A stretch of 64,000 nucleotides of DNA from Clitoria ternatea (lineage: Eukaryota; Streptophyta; Magnoliopsida; Fabales; Fabaceae): contig JAYKXN010000072.1 in the NCBI GenBank assembly GCA_037962975.1, positions 1-64,000 of the forward strand, written 5' to 3'. Of this stretch, positions 12,096 through 23,859 are shown in pieces. A program made the position numbers and the translations under genes. Numbering within the stretch: the stretch's first letter is position 1; each line of letters starts with the position of its first letter. The notes under the pieces were generated by a model. The model worked only from the letters and a program-made list of their open reading frames with translations. It searched no databases and was not told where the DNA came from.

Positions 12096-13802
12096 GTGAA
12101 ATTTTTTGTTATTATAAAAAATAAGACATGATATATTTAAGAGATCTGTACATACACAGAAGACATATACTATGAAAATCTTAATTTTATCTTAAATTAA
12201 AAATGTCAAATATGATCTGAGCATGATAGTTATTATAAATGTTTTCAAATCTTATACATTTTTATTTGATGGTTATTTATTAACATACAAATCAAACATC
12301 ACTTATATATTAGAATTAACCTTTTATTACTCTCATGAATATGTTTAAACATCACAAACAATAACTTACTTATTTTTATGATGTCATTTATCATCACATT
12401 TGTCAGAATCTCATCAATCATGACTTTTTTATATGTAGAACATATTAGTTATTTGTATAGAAACAAAGATTTTGATACCATCATTGTAGTGGAAGTTTAA
12501 AAATCTAGAATGGAATAATTATTTTATAATATTTTAGTTTTATATATAATTTCTAATTTTGCTTCATTTAAATAAAATTTATTTTTTAAAATCAAATAAA
12601 GATAAATTTAATAAAACATCACTTCTTAAATTATTTTTATTCAATAAATATATCTTATATTTAATATTCTATTTGATGATTGAGACATCAATAAAAATGT
12701 AACATCCATAAAAAAGTTATATAAAAATTTATAATATTAATGAATATGCGAAGACAAAATTATGATGGTAGAAAAGGAACATTTGATATAGAGACATTGT
12801 CTTTTCTAAATAAATAAGTAATACTAATAATTGTGTATAATCATAAGGTTTAAAATATATAAACAAACTATGAAAATTAATTGAAAATAAAGTATATGAT
12901 GAATAACTTGATAGAAACAACTCTTAAGGAATTCACATTCTACTTGTGATTTGACATAAAAGATCAAAATTGACATTTTGATGAATCCATTCATAAACAT
13001 AAAATCCTTTTCTATAAAAAATTTAACATTATAGAAGTAAGATTAAAATTAATAAAAAATAAAACTATCATCTTTTCCAGTATTATCTTCATCTCAATCA
13101 TAAACTTGTGTTTTTTTTGTTACCACAAGAAGGGAGCGCAATGTGATGAAGCACTTTTTGAGGATACAAAACCTGTTGAAAATGCTTGTGCTAGGAGTGC
13201 TTATTAATTTAAAGAGATCTTGTGAGTATATCCACCAAAGGTGATTAAGTATATATTCTAAAAGTAATAAAGTTAATGAACTAACTAGTGTTTATTGTAA
13301 AAAAAAGTGTTGAGACAATAATCCCTTAAAATAGGATTTGTTGTCAAATAATAAAATATTTATTGAGTAAAAAATAATTACAAAAATCAGTGAAATGATT
13401 AGATTTTAATAAAAGGCATCATTATTAATTAAGTACACTTTAATTTGATGAAGATATATATAAAGAACCATCTAATAGTATTTAATTTTTTATTATTAAT
13501 TTTATTAAACCAATGCTAAATTGTTATACCAATTTACATATGAAGATTATGGGGTGGCTTTAAATATCAGAGTGAAATGTGTCACTCATAGATGATGTTA
13601 GAAGCCAACAAAAGAATTTGTCGTCATGGTGGAGATTAAATGCCATGTACTACAGTTATACCATCAAAATAAAGAACAGTAAAATTTAACATCCTAAATT
13701 GGTGTATGTTTTATTATTTTACTTGGTGTTAATGTTTGTTATAATGCTTAGAATACAAGTAAATGATTATCGTTTGATAATATAGATTCATTGTGCATCC
13801 AT
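10647..13802 (+). repeat. Satellite monomers, two copies
   Basis: Anchor copies near 11466 and 13189 (spacing 1723), so one monomer here is shortened by about 0.5 kb: near 12,214 the text jumps from AAAATGTCAAATATG to ATCTGAGCATGATAG. A (TA)n tract lies at 12062-12091. The open frame at 12729-12920 (minus) is the same satellite-derived frame as at 396-587. Confidence 0.8.
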
Positions 13803-14259
13803 CACTAGTGCAAAAAATGGCTATGGGGACAGGATACGAGCATGGCTATCCCAAAACCGTGTTTAAAACAATGTGGTGACATTTTTGTAAATATGAAGAA
13901 ATGTGTTTTAATTTTAAAAGTCATATACGAGCACGGTTGAGACATGACCTTCCTTAAAAGCCATTTATGAACACGGTTACGAATGGACCGTGCTTAAAGG
14001 TTGGTTAGTTTTTTTAAAATTTTTTTTTAAAAGACTTACAAACACGGTTGTAGTGAACCGTGCTTAAAGTTTGAAATAATTTTTTTAAATTTTTTTTTAA
14101 AAATCCTACAAAGACGGTTAAAGGGAACCGTGCTTAAAGGCTAATCTACTAACACGGTTGTCAGGGGACCCGTGCTTAAAAGGTATAAAAAATTAAGCTA
14201 CTAAGAAGGTTCTGAGGGGAACCGTGCTTATAGAGTTATTCTCTAGGTTAAAAGGCTAA

Positions 14260-14745
14260 TCATCATTCTCTTTCGTCGCTGACAAAATCTAAACTCTTCC
14301 ATCATCATCACAGACTCCGCTTCCTCCACCTTCATGCAATGCCTGAATCATCGTGTATCCAGCGCCACCTCCGACCTCGACATGCTCAATTCCATGTCCT
14401 TCGGCACCGTGTGTTTTGAAGAGCTTCTATGTCACTGTAATGAGTTCTACAAGAAGAACCACGCCGATCTCCTTCAACTCGAAGATTGCCTCAAGAACTA
14501 CTGCTACGTTCCCGGTACTTCCTAAAACAAACTTTTATGCTTCGTTATTACTTTTCTGTTCTTGATTTGGATTGTGATTTCTTTCATACTGTGGATTTAG
14601 TTCTAGATGTCAAGGAGGAAGAGGAGGAAGAGGAAGATGAACAACATCAAGATCTGGAAAACGGATTGGATAGTCCGGATTCTTTCTATGGATCGCTCTC
14701 CCTGGCCGGTTGTTCTAACTTCAAGAGTTTCGAAGAAGATACTTT
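14260..14745 (+). pseudogene. Captured host gene fragment 1: two exons (copy A)
   Basis: Exon 1 runs through 14513 and reads MQCLN from 14334 (...TSDLDMLNSMSFGTVCFEEL...). It may begin upstream in the same frame. A GT donor is at 14514-14515. An AG acceptor at 14605-14606 restores the frame (split codon G/AT), and exon 2 encodes an acidic run (DVKEEEEEEEDEQHQDLE) followed by DSPDSFYGSLSLAGCS up to a possible GT donor near 14744. The preserved intron shows capture from genomic DNA. Downstream sequence looks intronic. I do not recognise the protein securely. It is somewhat like plant proteins annotated as spindle/kinetochore-associated (SKA3-like), but that is only an impression. No complete reading frame remains. 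Confidence 0.65.
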
Positions 14746-14999
14746 GTATCCTTATCTTACGTCTTTTTTACTTTCTGTAGCTACATCTCAAGTTCTCATT
14801 CTTAGGTTAATCTTCAGGTTCCATTTAGTTTTTGAACTGATATGATTTTTCAGCTTCCAAACTAATTTTATATGGAATTGAAAATATGAAAAAAAAGGAA
14901 GAAAAAAGAATTTTATCTGAATTAGATGAAATAGTGAAATTAGTATGATTGATTTTAACTTCTGGATGGTAACGGATGAAATTTATGCATGTTTGTCCT

Positions 15000-15895
15000 T
15001 TCATTTCGAAAGTTTTCTGTGCTCTACAGGTTTGGGTAAGTGAATCCTATTGGTTAAAGTTTCCTCGAGAATACTTCTCTTAAAGCAGCTCTTGTATTTT
15101 GACCGGTACACACGGTTGTTGGCTCCTAATTTGAACATGCTTCCGGACCAGAGGATTTCCATTACTTCGGATAGTTATATGGTACACAAAATAGTTATAT
15201 GGTAATAGAAGCTTTTTTGGTTTTGGTGGCATGGCAAGTGTGTTTTGAATTCGACGTAGTTCTTCCAGGCAGGTTATATGATGATTTCCCCTTGCTGTAA
15301 TCAAGGAGCAGAAAGTTTATGGTGACTGGTTGTTGTTGTTTTTTTCTGTTGAAAAGCATTCCTGGTAAACCTATTCTGTTTAGCTTCATTATGGGGTAAC
15401 TCTCCTTTGGCAATATGGTAATGAGATTACTAATGATTTTTTCCAAGAGTTAAAAATCTATATCTTAATTGCTAGGTGGTGTGCTTTCTTATCAAGATAT
15501 TACTAATTTCTGTTTAATTCTGATTCCATCTATTTTTCAGTCTATTGAGAATTCATCTCATTGACTAACACTCTTTTCTTTCTTATGCTGTGTTTTGAAG
15601 TTATTTTATTGTAACTATTTTGTTGATGTTACCATGAACACCTTATGGCAGGCATCTAGTTAATGGATACTCACATTACTGATTCGGATTGGGAAACTTC
15701 CAGTGACAGCAGTAGCAGTGAGGATCAAGAGGATGTTGATTTTCGATATGGTGGACTTTTGTAATGTTTGATGATGGAACTAAATGTGAGATTATTACAT
15801 TGGAAAAAGATAAGCTTTTGCCAGTGACTCATAATTTTCTTGAAGATTTACAATATCCATACTACCCAATATTTGAACAAACACGGTTTTAAGGA
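15000..15895 (+). pseudogene. PHO2 (fragment): Captured PHO2/UBC24 5' leader and start of coding region (copy A)
   Basis: A methionine at 15663 opens MDTHITDSDWETSSDSSSSE and continues EDQEDVDFRYGG, matching the acidic/serine-rich N-terminus of plant PHO2 (UBC24), the E2-like enzyme that restrains phosphate uptake. After a deletion a second piece appears in another frame (about 15765-15880: VMFDDGTKCEI...LEDLQYPYYP), which fits an internal PHO2 segment. The junction shifts the frame and gives a stop. An AG acceptor at 15650-15651 just before the start fits a 5'-leader intron. Upstream lies a miR399-like site (15392-15412), as in the PHO2 leader. The UBC catalytic domain is absent, so no enzyme can be made. 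The left boundary is uncertain. Confidence 0.8.
15392..15412 (+). promoter_or_regulatory. miR399 target site in captured PHO2 leader (copy A)
   Basis: The 21 bases end in ACTCTCCTTTGGCA, a perfect complement to the 5' part of miR399. From recall of the usual site, the whole differs at the first two bases and at one G:U-compatible base (GGGGTAAC instead of AGGGCAAC). PHO2 leaders normally carry several such sites; I see only one here. A transcript through this element in the plus direction could bind miR399. Confidence 0.75.
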
Positions 15896-16311
15896 ATAAA
15901 AAAATTTTAAGGAATAAAAAAAAATTTTAAAAACTTTTTAAGGAATAAAAAATAAGGAATAAAATTTTTTTAAAAAAATAAGGTTTTAAGCACGGTTATG
16001 GTGTTAACCGTGCTTAAAAACCCCCTTACGAAGACGGTTGTTGTGAGAACTGAGCTTAAAAGTCCCCCTACGAAGATGGTTATTCTCAGAATTGTGTTTA
16101 AAAGTTGCCACATACGAACACGGTTCAAAGGAACCGTGCTTAAAAGCCCCCCTACGAAGACGGTTAAAAATAACCATGCTTAAAAGGTACATACAAGCAC
16201 GGTTCATAACCGTCCTTAAAATCCCTATCTAAAAGCACGGTGGGAACAAGGACGGTTCTGGAACCGTGCCTAAAAGTCCCCTAAAACCGTGCTTAAAGCC
16301 TCTTTCTCCAC

Positions 16312-16317
<6 letters not shown>

Positions 16318-16354
<37 letters not shown>
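16318..16354. repeat. (TA)n microsatellite next to CACTA end
   Basis: About 18 TA units between the CACTA right end and AAAGTGTGAAAATTTTGG. With the CATCC-CAT left of the element it makes up the normal monomer tract, so the CACTA insertion is at its edge. Confidence 0.9.
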
Positions 16355-16358
<4 letters not shown>

Positions 16359-19300
16359 GTGAAAATTTTGGTTATTATAAAAAATAAGACATGATATATT
16401 TAAGAGGTCTATACATACAGAGAAGACATATACTATCAAAATCTTAATTTTATCTTAAAGTAAAAATGTCAAATATGGTTATTAATGAATAACTAAAACA
16501 TATTTACACACATTTGTTATATTAGATTTATAAAATATCACAATATCTATAGTCTTTTATCTAATAATAGGAGTCAAAAAATGTATATTGATGGCAGTAA
16601 ATATTAGCCATAGTCACTGGCTGAGGAAAAGACACATAACTAATTTTAAAATTGAATTAACACTTCACTTTATTTTTCAGATGGATTCGGCCTAATTTAG
16701 TTTTAGGACAATTTATAACATCATGTTTAATAAGTGGCAACATTTCATCATGACTGATTAAACTCATTTCAAGTGAGTTTGCTGAAATAAATACACAATA
16801 TATGTTTGGGATCCCTTGAGTTATTTAATGTTGCTTTGGGTCTGTATCCATGGCTTAATGCAAACTAAATTTTGAACCCTAAATTATAGAGAGAAAATAT
16901 AGCGTCACATAAAGTAAATCTAAAGGTTGAGAATCACAAACTTATCAACTTTATACATATAAAGATGAATTAGAAAGAGAAAATGTACAATGAAAATACT
17001 TTTTATTTTTGAATTATATAACAATACCAAATTAAGGATTGACATCCAACTTCTAAGATCTTTTAGATTTCTTTTGAAAAAATAACTCATATATTTGCAT
17101 CACACTTTCATGATGTCATTTATCATGATATTTGTTTGAATCTCACCAATCATGACTATCAATACATATTACATATTAGTTTTTAGAGTGGTAACATAAA
17201 TTTTGATTCCAAGAGTGCAGTTAAATTTTAAAAATGTATAATTAAACAATTTTGATAATACTTTTTACTTATATATGTATGGTTTTAATATTTTTCCTAT
17301 TTTTAAAATAAAATTTATCTTTTAAAAATAAAATAAAGATAAATTTAACCTTGAATAGTTTTTATTCGTTAAATATATCTTATATCTATTGTTTTAAAAT
17401 ACAATTGTTTTTATTCGTCATAATGATATATAAAAAATTATGAAAATTTAAAATCATATCGTAATTATAAACTTTTGAAGATACAATCAATGATAATAGA
17501 ACATTTGATATATACCTATAAGTTAGACACACTAAATTTTTCAAATAAATAAAGAGTATTAGCATTTGTGTATAATCTTATCGTTTGAAATAGAAAATCA
17601 AACTAATAATGTCATCATCATTGTTTACACTTTGATTTTATTAAGTTATGTATAAAGAACCACCTAATAATGCTTAACTCTATATTATTAAATCAAAATT
17701 ATCATCATTGTGTATGTTTTAATTTAATAAGGATATATATAAAAAAGTATCTAATAATGGTTAGTTTTTTCTTTTCTTTAAACAAATACTCAACGCTTAT
17801 ATTAAACAACATACGAAGATTACAAGGGTGGTCTTACATATGTGACTTAGATATCACACTCGTCAAGGTTGTTATAAACCAGTAAAAGAATTTGTTATCA
17901 TGATCAACAACGGATATTATGTAATTCACTTAAAACAAAAAAAAGATCATATGAGAATGGTTCAATTTTATTTAATAACTTTAAACATTGATATCTTTCA
18001 TTATTTTTCATTATGGTAACATGTTTTAGAATATTTAAAATTTAAATCAATGATAATTATTATATATATTAATAAGTATTATATATATTAAAGATATTTA
18101 ATATTACATAATAATATTTAACATACTTATAACCTGAGTATGATACTTAGATATCATAAATGTTTTCAAATCTTATACATTTTTATTTGTTGGTTATTTA
18201 CTAACATACAAATCAAAATCACTTATATATTAAAATCAACCTTTTGTTACTCTCATGAACATGTGTAAATATCACAAACAATGACTTACTTATTTTTATG
18301 ATGTCATTTATCATGACAATTGTCTGAATCTCATCAATCATGACTTTCTTATATGTAGAACATATTACTTATTAGTATGGAAACATATATTTTCATACCA
18401 TCATTGTATTGAAAGTTTAAAAATCTAGAATGGAATAAATATTTTATAATCTTTTACTTTTATATTTAATTTCTAATTTTTCTTCATTTAAATAAAATTT
18501 ATTTTTTTAAATCAAATGAAGATAAATTTAATAAATCGCCACTTATCAAATTATTTTTATTCATTAAATATATCTTATATTTAGTGTTCTATTCTATGAT
18601 TGAGACATCAATAAAAATGTAACATTCATAAAAAAGTTATATAAAAGTTATTAAAATTTAAAATCTTATAATATTCATAAATTTGTGAAGACAAAGTTAT
18701 GATGGTAGAAAAGGAACATCTGATATAGAGACATTGTCTTTTTCAAATAAATAAGTAATACTAATAGTTATGTATAATCATAAGGTTTAAAATATCTAAA
18801 CAAACTATGAAAATTACATGTCAATAAAATATATGATGAATAACTTGATAGAAACAACTATCAACTTAAAGAATTCACATTCTAATTGTGATTTGACATA
18901 AAAGATCAAAATTGACATTTTATGAATCCATTCATAAACATAAAATCCTTTTCTATAAAAAATTTAACGTTATAGAAGTAAAATTAAAATGAATAAAAAA
19001 ATAAAACTAGCATCTATTCCAGCATGATCTTTATCTTGATCATAAACTTGTGTTTTTTTATTACCAGAAGATGGGAGTGCAACGACATGAAGCACTTTTT
19101 GAGGATATATAACGTGTTTAAAATTTTTTGCTAGGAGTGCTTATTAATTTAAAGAGATCTTGTGAGTGTGTCCACCAGAAGTGATTAAGTATAAATTCTA
19201 AAAGTAATAAAGTTAATGAACCAACTAGTGTTTATTATAAACAAACAGTGTTGAGACAATAATCCCTTAAAATAGGATACCTTGATAAATAATAAAATAT

Positions 19301-19741
19301 TTATTGAGTAAAATATAATTACAAAAATCAGTGAAAGGATTAGATTTCAATAAAAGTCATCATTATTATTTAAGTACACTTTAATTTGATTAAGATATAT
19401 ATAAAGAACCATGTAATAGTATTTAATTTGTTATTATTATTTTTATTAAACCAATGTTAAATTGTTATACCAAATTACATATGAAGATTATGGGGTGGCT
19501 TTAAATATCAGAGTGAAATGTGTCACTCATAGATGTTGTTAGAAGCCAACAAAAGAATTTATCGTCATGGTGGACATTAAATGCCATGTACTACAGTTAT
19601 ACCATGAAAATAAAGAACAGTAAAATTTAACATCCTAAATTGGTGTATGTTTTAATATTTTACTTGGTGTTAATGTTTGTTATAATGTTTAGAATACAAG
19701 TAAGTGATTATCGTTTGATAATATAGATTCATTGTGCATCC

Positions 19742-19742
<1 letters not shown>

Positions 19743-19784
<42 letters not shown>
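19743..19784. repeat. (TA)21 microsatellite
   Basis: Longest pure TA tract in the window. It is the equivalent of 5965-6000 in copy A and slightly longer, so it has changed length since the duplication. Confidence 0.9.
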
Positions 19785-19787
<3 letters not shown>

Positions 19788-22191
19788 AGTGAAAATTTTG
19801 GTTATTATAAAAAATAAGACATGATATATTTAAGAGGTCTATACATATAGAGAAGAGTTATACTATCAAAATCTTAATTTTATCTTGAAGTAAAAATGTC
19901 AAATATGGTTATTAATGAATAACTAAAACATATTTACACACATTTGTTATATTAGATTTATAAAATGTCACAATATCTATAGTCTTCTATCTAATAATTG
20001 GAGAGCAAAAATGTATATTGATGGCAACAAACATTAGTCATAGTCATTGGTTGAGGAAAAGACACATAACTAATTTTAAAATTGAATTAACACTTCACTT
20101 TATTTTTCAGATGGATTCAGCTTAATTTATTTTTAGGATAATTTATAACATCATATTTATTAAGTGGCGACATTTCATCATGACTGATTAAACTAATTGT
20201 AAGTGAATTTGCTGAAATAAATACACAATATATGTTTGGGATCCCTTGAGTTATTTAATGTTGCTTTGGGTCCATATTCATGGCTTAGTGCAAACTAAAT
20301 TTTGAACCCTAAATTATTGAGAGAAAATATGGCGTCACATAAAGTAAATCTAAAGGTTGAGAATCACAAACTTATCAACTTTATACATATAAAGATGAAT
20401 TAGAAAAAGAAAATGTACAATGAAAATACTTTTTATTTTTGAATTATATAACAATACCAAATTATGGATTGAGATCCAACTTCTAAGATCTTTTAGATTT
20501 CTTTTAAAAAATATAACTCATATATTTGCATCACACTTTCTTATTGTTATAAACATGTGTAAATATCTCAAACAATGACTTATTTACTTTCATGATGTCA
20601 TTTATCATGATATTTGTTTGAATCTCACCAAGCATGACTTTTTTATGTGTAGAACCTTTTAGTTATTAGTGTAGAAACATATATTTTGATACCAGAATTG
20701 TAGTTAAAGTTTAAAAATCTAGAATTGAATAATTATATTAGAATCTTTTACTTTTATATATAATTTACACTTTTGTTTCATTTAAATAAAATTTATTTTT
20801 TAAATCAAATAAAGATAAATTTAATAAATTGTCACTTCTCACTCATTAAATATACGTTATATTTAGTGTTCTATGCTATGATTGAGACATCAATAAAAAT
20901 GTAATAGTCATTAAAAAGATATATAAAAATTATTAAAATTAAAAATCTTATAATATTCATATATTTGTGAAGACAAAATTATTATGGTAGAAAATGAACA
21001 TTTGATATAGAGACATTGTCTTTTTTCAAATAAATAAGTAATACTAATACTTGTGTATAATCATAACATTTAAAATATATAAACAAACTAAGAAAATTAT
21101 ATGACAATAAAATATATGATAAATAACTTGACAGAAACAACTATCAGCTTAAGGAATTCACATTCTAATTGTGATTTGGCGTAAAAGATCAAAATTGACA
21201 TTTTATGATTCCATTCATAAACATAAAATCTTTGGCTATAAGAAATTTAACATTGTAGAACTAAAATTAAAATGAATAAAAAATAAAACTAGCATCTTTT
21301 CCAGCATCATCTTTATCTAGATCACAAACTTGTTTTTTTGTGTTATCGCAAGATGGGAGTGCAATGACATGAAGCACTTTTTGAGGATACAAAACCTATT
21401 GAAAATGCTTGTGCTAGGAGTGCTTTAATTTAAAGAGATCTTATGAGAGTGTCCACGAAAGGTGATTAAGTATAAATTCTGAAAGTAATACAGTTAATGA
21501 ACCAACTTGTGTTTATTGTAAAAAAAAGTGTTGAGACAATAATTCCTTAGAATAGGATTACTTGGCAAATAATAAAATATTTAATGAGTAAAAAATAATT
21601 ACTAAAATTAGTGAAACGATTAAATTTCAATAGAAGTCATCGTTATGAATTATGTACACTTTAATTTGATTAAGATATGTATAAAGAACCATCTAATAGT
21701 ATTTCATTTGTTATTATTATTTAACCAATACTAAAATGTTATACCATATTACATATAAAGATTATGGGGTGACTTTAAATATTAGAGTTAAATGTGTCAC
21801 TCATAGATGTTGTTAGAAGCCAACAAAAGAATTTGTCATCATGGTGGACCTTAAATGCCATGTACTACACTTACACCATCAAAATAAAGAATAGTAAAAT
21901 TTAATAACCTAAATTGGTGTATGTTTTATTATTTTACTTTATGTTAATGTTTGTTTTATTGTGTAGAATACAAGTAAATGATAATCATTTAATAATATGT
22001 ATCAATTATGCATCTATATATATATATAAAGTTTGAAAATTTTAGTTATTGAAACAAATAAGACATGACATATTTAAGAGGCCTATAGGTACAGAGAAGA
22101 CATATACTATCAAGATCTTAATTTTATCTTAAATTAAAAATGCCAAATATGGTTATATAAATAAATAACTAAAACATATTTAGACACATTA

Positions 22192-22597
22192 TGTAACGCC
22201 CCAGACGCTTTTTAGAAATGAACGACTCGCCCTATAGACCAACACGAGACCTTTCCAATGTGCTTTTGTCCTCACTCACACATTTCTTGAGAAATTCCCT
22301 GGAGGTCACCCATCCCAGAATTACTCCAAGTTAAGCATGCTTAACTTTGGAGTTCTTAAGTGATAGGCTACCGAAAAGGCTAGTGCATTTGTTGGTATAG
22401 GTAGTACGAATTCATTTCTTTAAGCTATCCTCGACTGTATAGTCCCATACCTATACAGTCTTTAGATCCCTCTCATTCTGGTATGTATTCAATTCGTTCA
22501 TGTGTCCCTCCCACTGGAAGCCTGCCAGGAGCCGCTCCTTGTCCGTGCCCATACACCGAGGATCACTCCCCGCCCTCAACAACGCCGGGATATCACA
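22192..22597 (-). mobile_element. Cassandra solo LTR (copy B), 406 bp
   Basis: Sits at the same place as the complete element of copy A, with the same 5-bp duplication CATTA at 22187-22191 and 22598-22602. Starts TGTAACGCCCCAG and ends CGGGATATCACA. No internal domain, PBS or second LTR remains, the expected product of recombination between the two LTRs. The 5S-like segment is near 22300-22370. The open frame 22500-22694 crosses its end and is spurious. Confidence 0.92.
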
Positions 22598-23322
22598 CAT
22601 TAGTTATATTAGATTTCTAAAAAGTCACAATATCTTTAGTCTTCTATCTAATAATAGGAGCCAAAAAATGTATGATGATGGTAGCAAACATTAGTTATAG
22701 TCACGGGTTGAGGAAAACTCACATATCTGATTTTAAAATATAAATAACACATTATGTTAATTTCTAGATAGATTCGGACTAATTTAATTTGGGGACATTG
22801 AATAAAATAATATTTAATAAATGGCCACATTTTATCATGACTGATTAAACTAATTTCAAGTGAGGTTGCTCAAATAAATACACAATATATATTTGGTATC
22901 CTTTGAGTTATTTAATGTTGCTATGGGTCCGTATGCATGGCTTAATGCAGACTAAATTTTGAACCCTAAAAAATTGAGAGAAAATATGACGTCACATAAA
23001 GTATGTAATTCACTTATAGCAAAAAAGGATTATATAAGAATGGTACAATTTTATTCAATAACTTCAAACATTGATATATGTTTCATTATTTTGTGTTATG
23101 GTAACATGTTTTAGAATATTTATAATTTAAATCAATGATAACTATTATATATATTAATAAGTATTATATATATTAAAGATATTTAATATTACATAATAAT
23201 ATTTAACATACTTATGACCAGAGAATGATACTTAGTTATTATAAATGTTTTCAAATCTTATACATTTTTATTTGTTGGTTATTTATTAACATACAAATCA
23301 AACATCATACATATCTTAGAAT
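22598..23322 (+). repeat. Satellite segment between solo LTR and hAT (copy B)
   Basis: Near-identical to 9385-10109 of copy A, including the same internal jump at GTCACATAAAGTA / TGTAATTCAC. No gene seen. Confidence 0.85.
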
Positions 23323-23859
23323 TAGGGATGGAAATGGGTCAGGCCGTCCGTCGGGGGCCTATGGCCCGGCTCGTTTAAAGCCTACACAGGCCATGCTTGT
23401 CGGGCTAGAAGGCTAGGCTTACGCTTTTAAGAAGGCCTTTTAAACTAAACAGGCCAGGCCACAGGCTTTCTGAAAAGCCTTTGAAGCCCAACAGGCCGAC
23501 CTATTTAATTAAATTAATTGTTAATTAGTTATATATATAATATTTATGACATAAACTGATACATATATTACATATTTACATTTATATAATATAAATTAAT
23601 ATTATAAGTTTATAATTAAAAAAATTAAGAGGGAATGGAACATAATTTTTTTAGGTTGGTTTTAGCATTTTAAAAGTTTCACTATAAATAGGTTTTTTAA
23701 ACAGGCTTTTAAACAGGCCAGGCCTTCAAACAGGCCATAACAGGCCTTAAAAAAAAGCCTATGACAGGCTAATAGGCTAGGCTCAGGCCTTGAAATTTTG
23801 ATGTAGGTCAGGGTCAGGCCTTTCAAAGCCTGTTCCGGCCTGGCCCCTTTCCATCCCTA
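23323..23859. mobile_element. Non-autonomous hAT element, 537 bp (copy B)
   Basis: Same length, ends and target duplication (CTTAGAAT / CCTAGAAT) as the element at 10110-10646. The right TIR has one change (GGCCCCTTTCCATCCC). The shared target site shows that it was copied by the 13.2-kb duplication and did not insert twice. Confidence 0.88.

Larger units (their letters stand above)
13803..16316 (+). mobile_element. CACTA element carrying host gene fragments (copy A, 2514 bp)
   Basis: The ends are CACTAGTGCAAAAAATGG on the left and, reading inward on the minus strand, CACTAGTGGAGAAAGAGG on the right. A 3-bp target duplication CAT flanks it (13800-13802 and 16317-16319). Both subterminal regions (about 13840-14230 and 15885-16290) carry many short repeats of CACGGTT and AACCGTGCTTAAA in both orientations, as expected for CACTA transposase-binding sites. 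The middle, of higher GC content, holds fragments of at least two host genes and no transposase. It inserted next to the satellite (TA)n tract. Confidence 0.9.
4011..17605 (+). repeat. Higher-order repeat copy A (13.6 kb)
   Basis: First copy of a large tandem unit made of several 2.25-kb satellite monomers plus inserted elements. Equivalent landmarks recur in copy B at a nearly constant offset: hAT start 10110 and 23323 (13,213 bp), CACTA start 13803 and 26998 (13,195 bp), start of unit 4011 and 17606 (13,595 bp). The larger last offset comes from the complete Cassandra element in A, which is a solo LTR in B. The two copies look about 98% or more identical by eye in long stretches, implying a recent duplication. 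Left of 4011 the sequence continues as an ordinary monomer, so the fused junction seen at the start of B and C is absent here. Confidence 0.85.
16317..22191 (+). repeat. Satellite monomers across the A/B junction
   Basis: Anchors near 19130 and 21411 (spacing 2281). Contains the fused junction at 17605/17606 that starts copy B. (TA)n tracts lie at 16318-16354, 19743-19784 and 22015-22028. The 71-residue open frame at 17670-17885 repeats that at 4075, 30871 and 50588 and is satellite-derived. Confidence 0.85.

Noticed and set aside
15998..16207. Open frames over the CACTA right subterminal region
   Set aside because: Built from the CACGGTT / AACCGTGCTTAAA repeat units, not from a gene.
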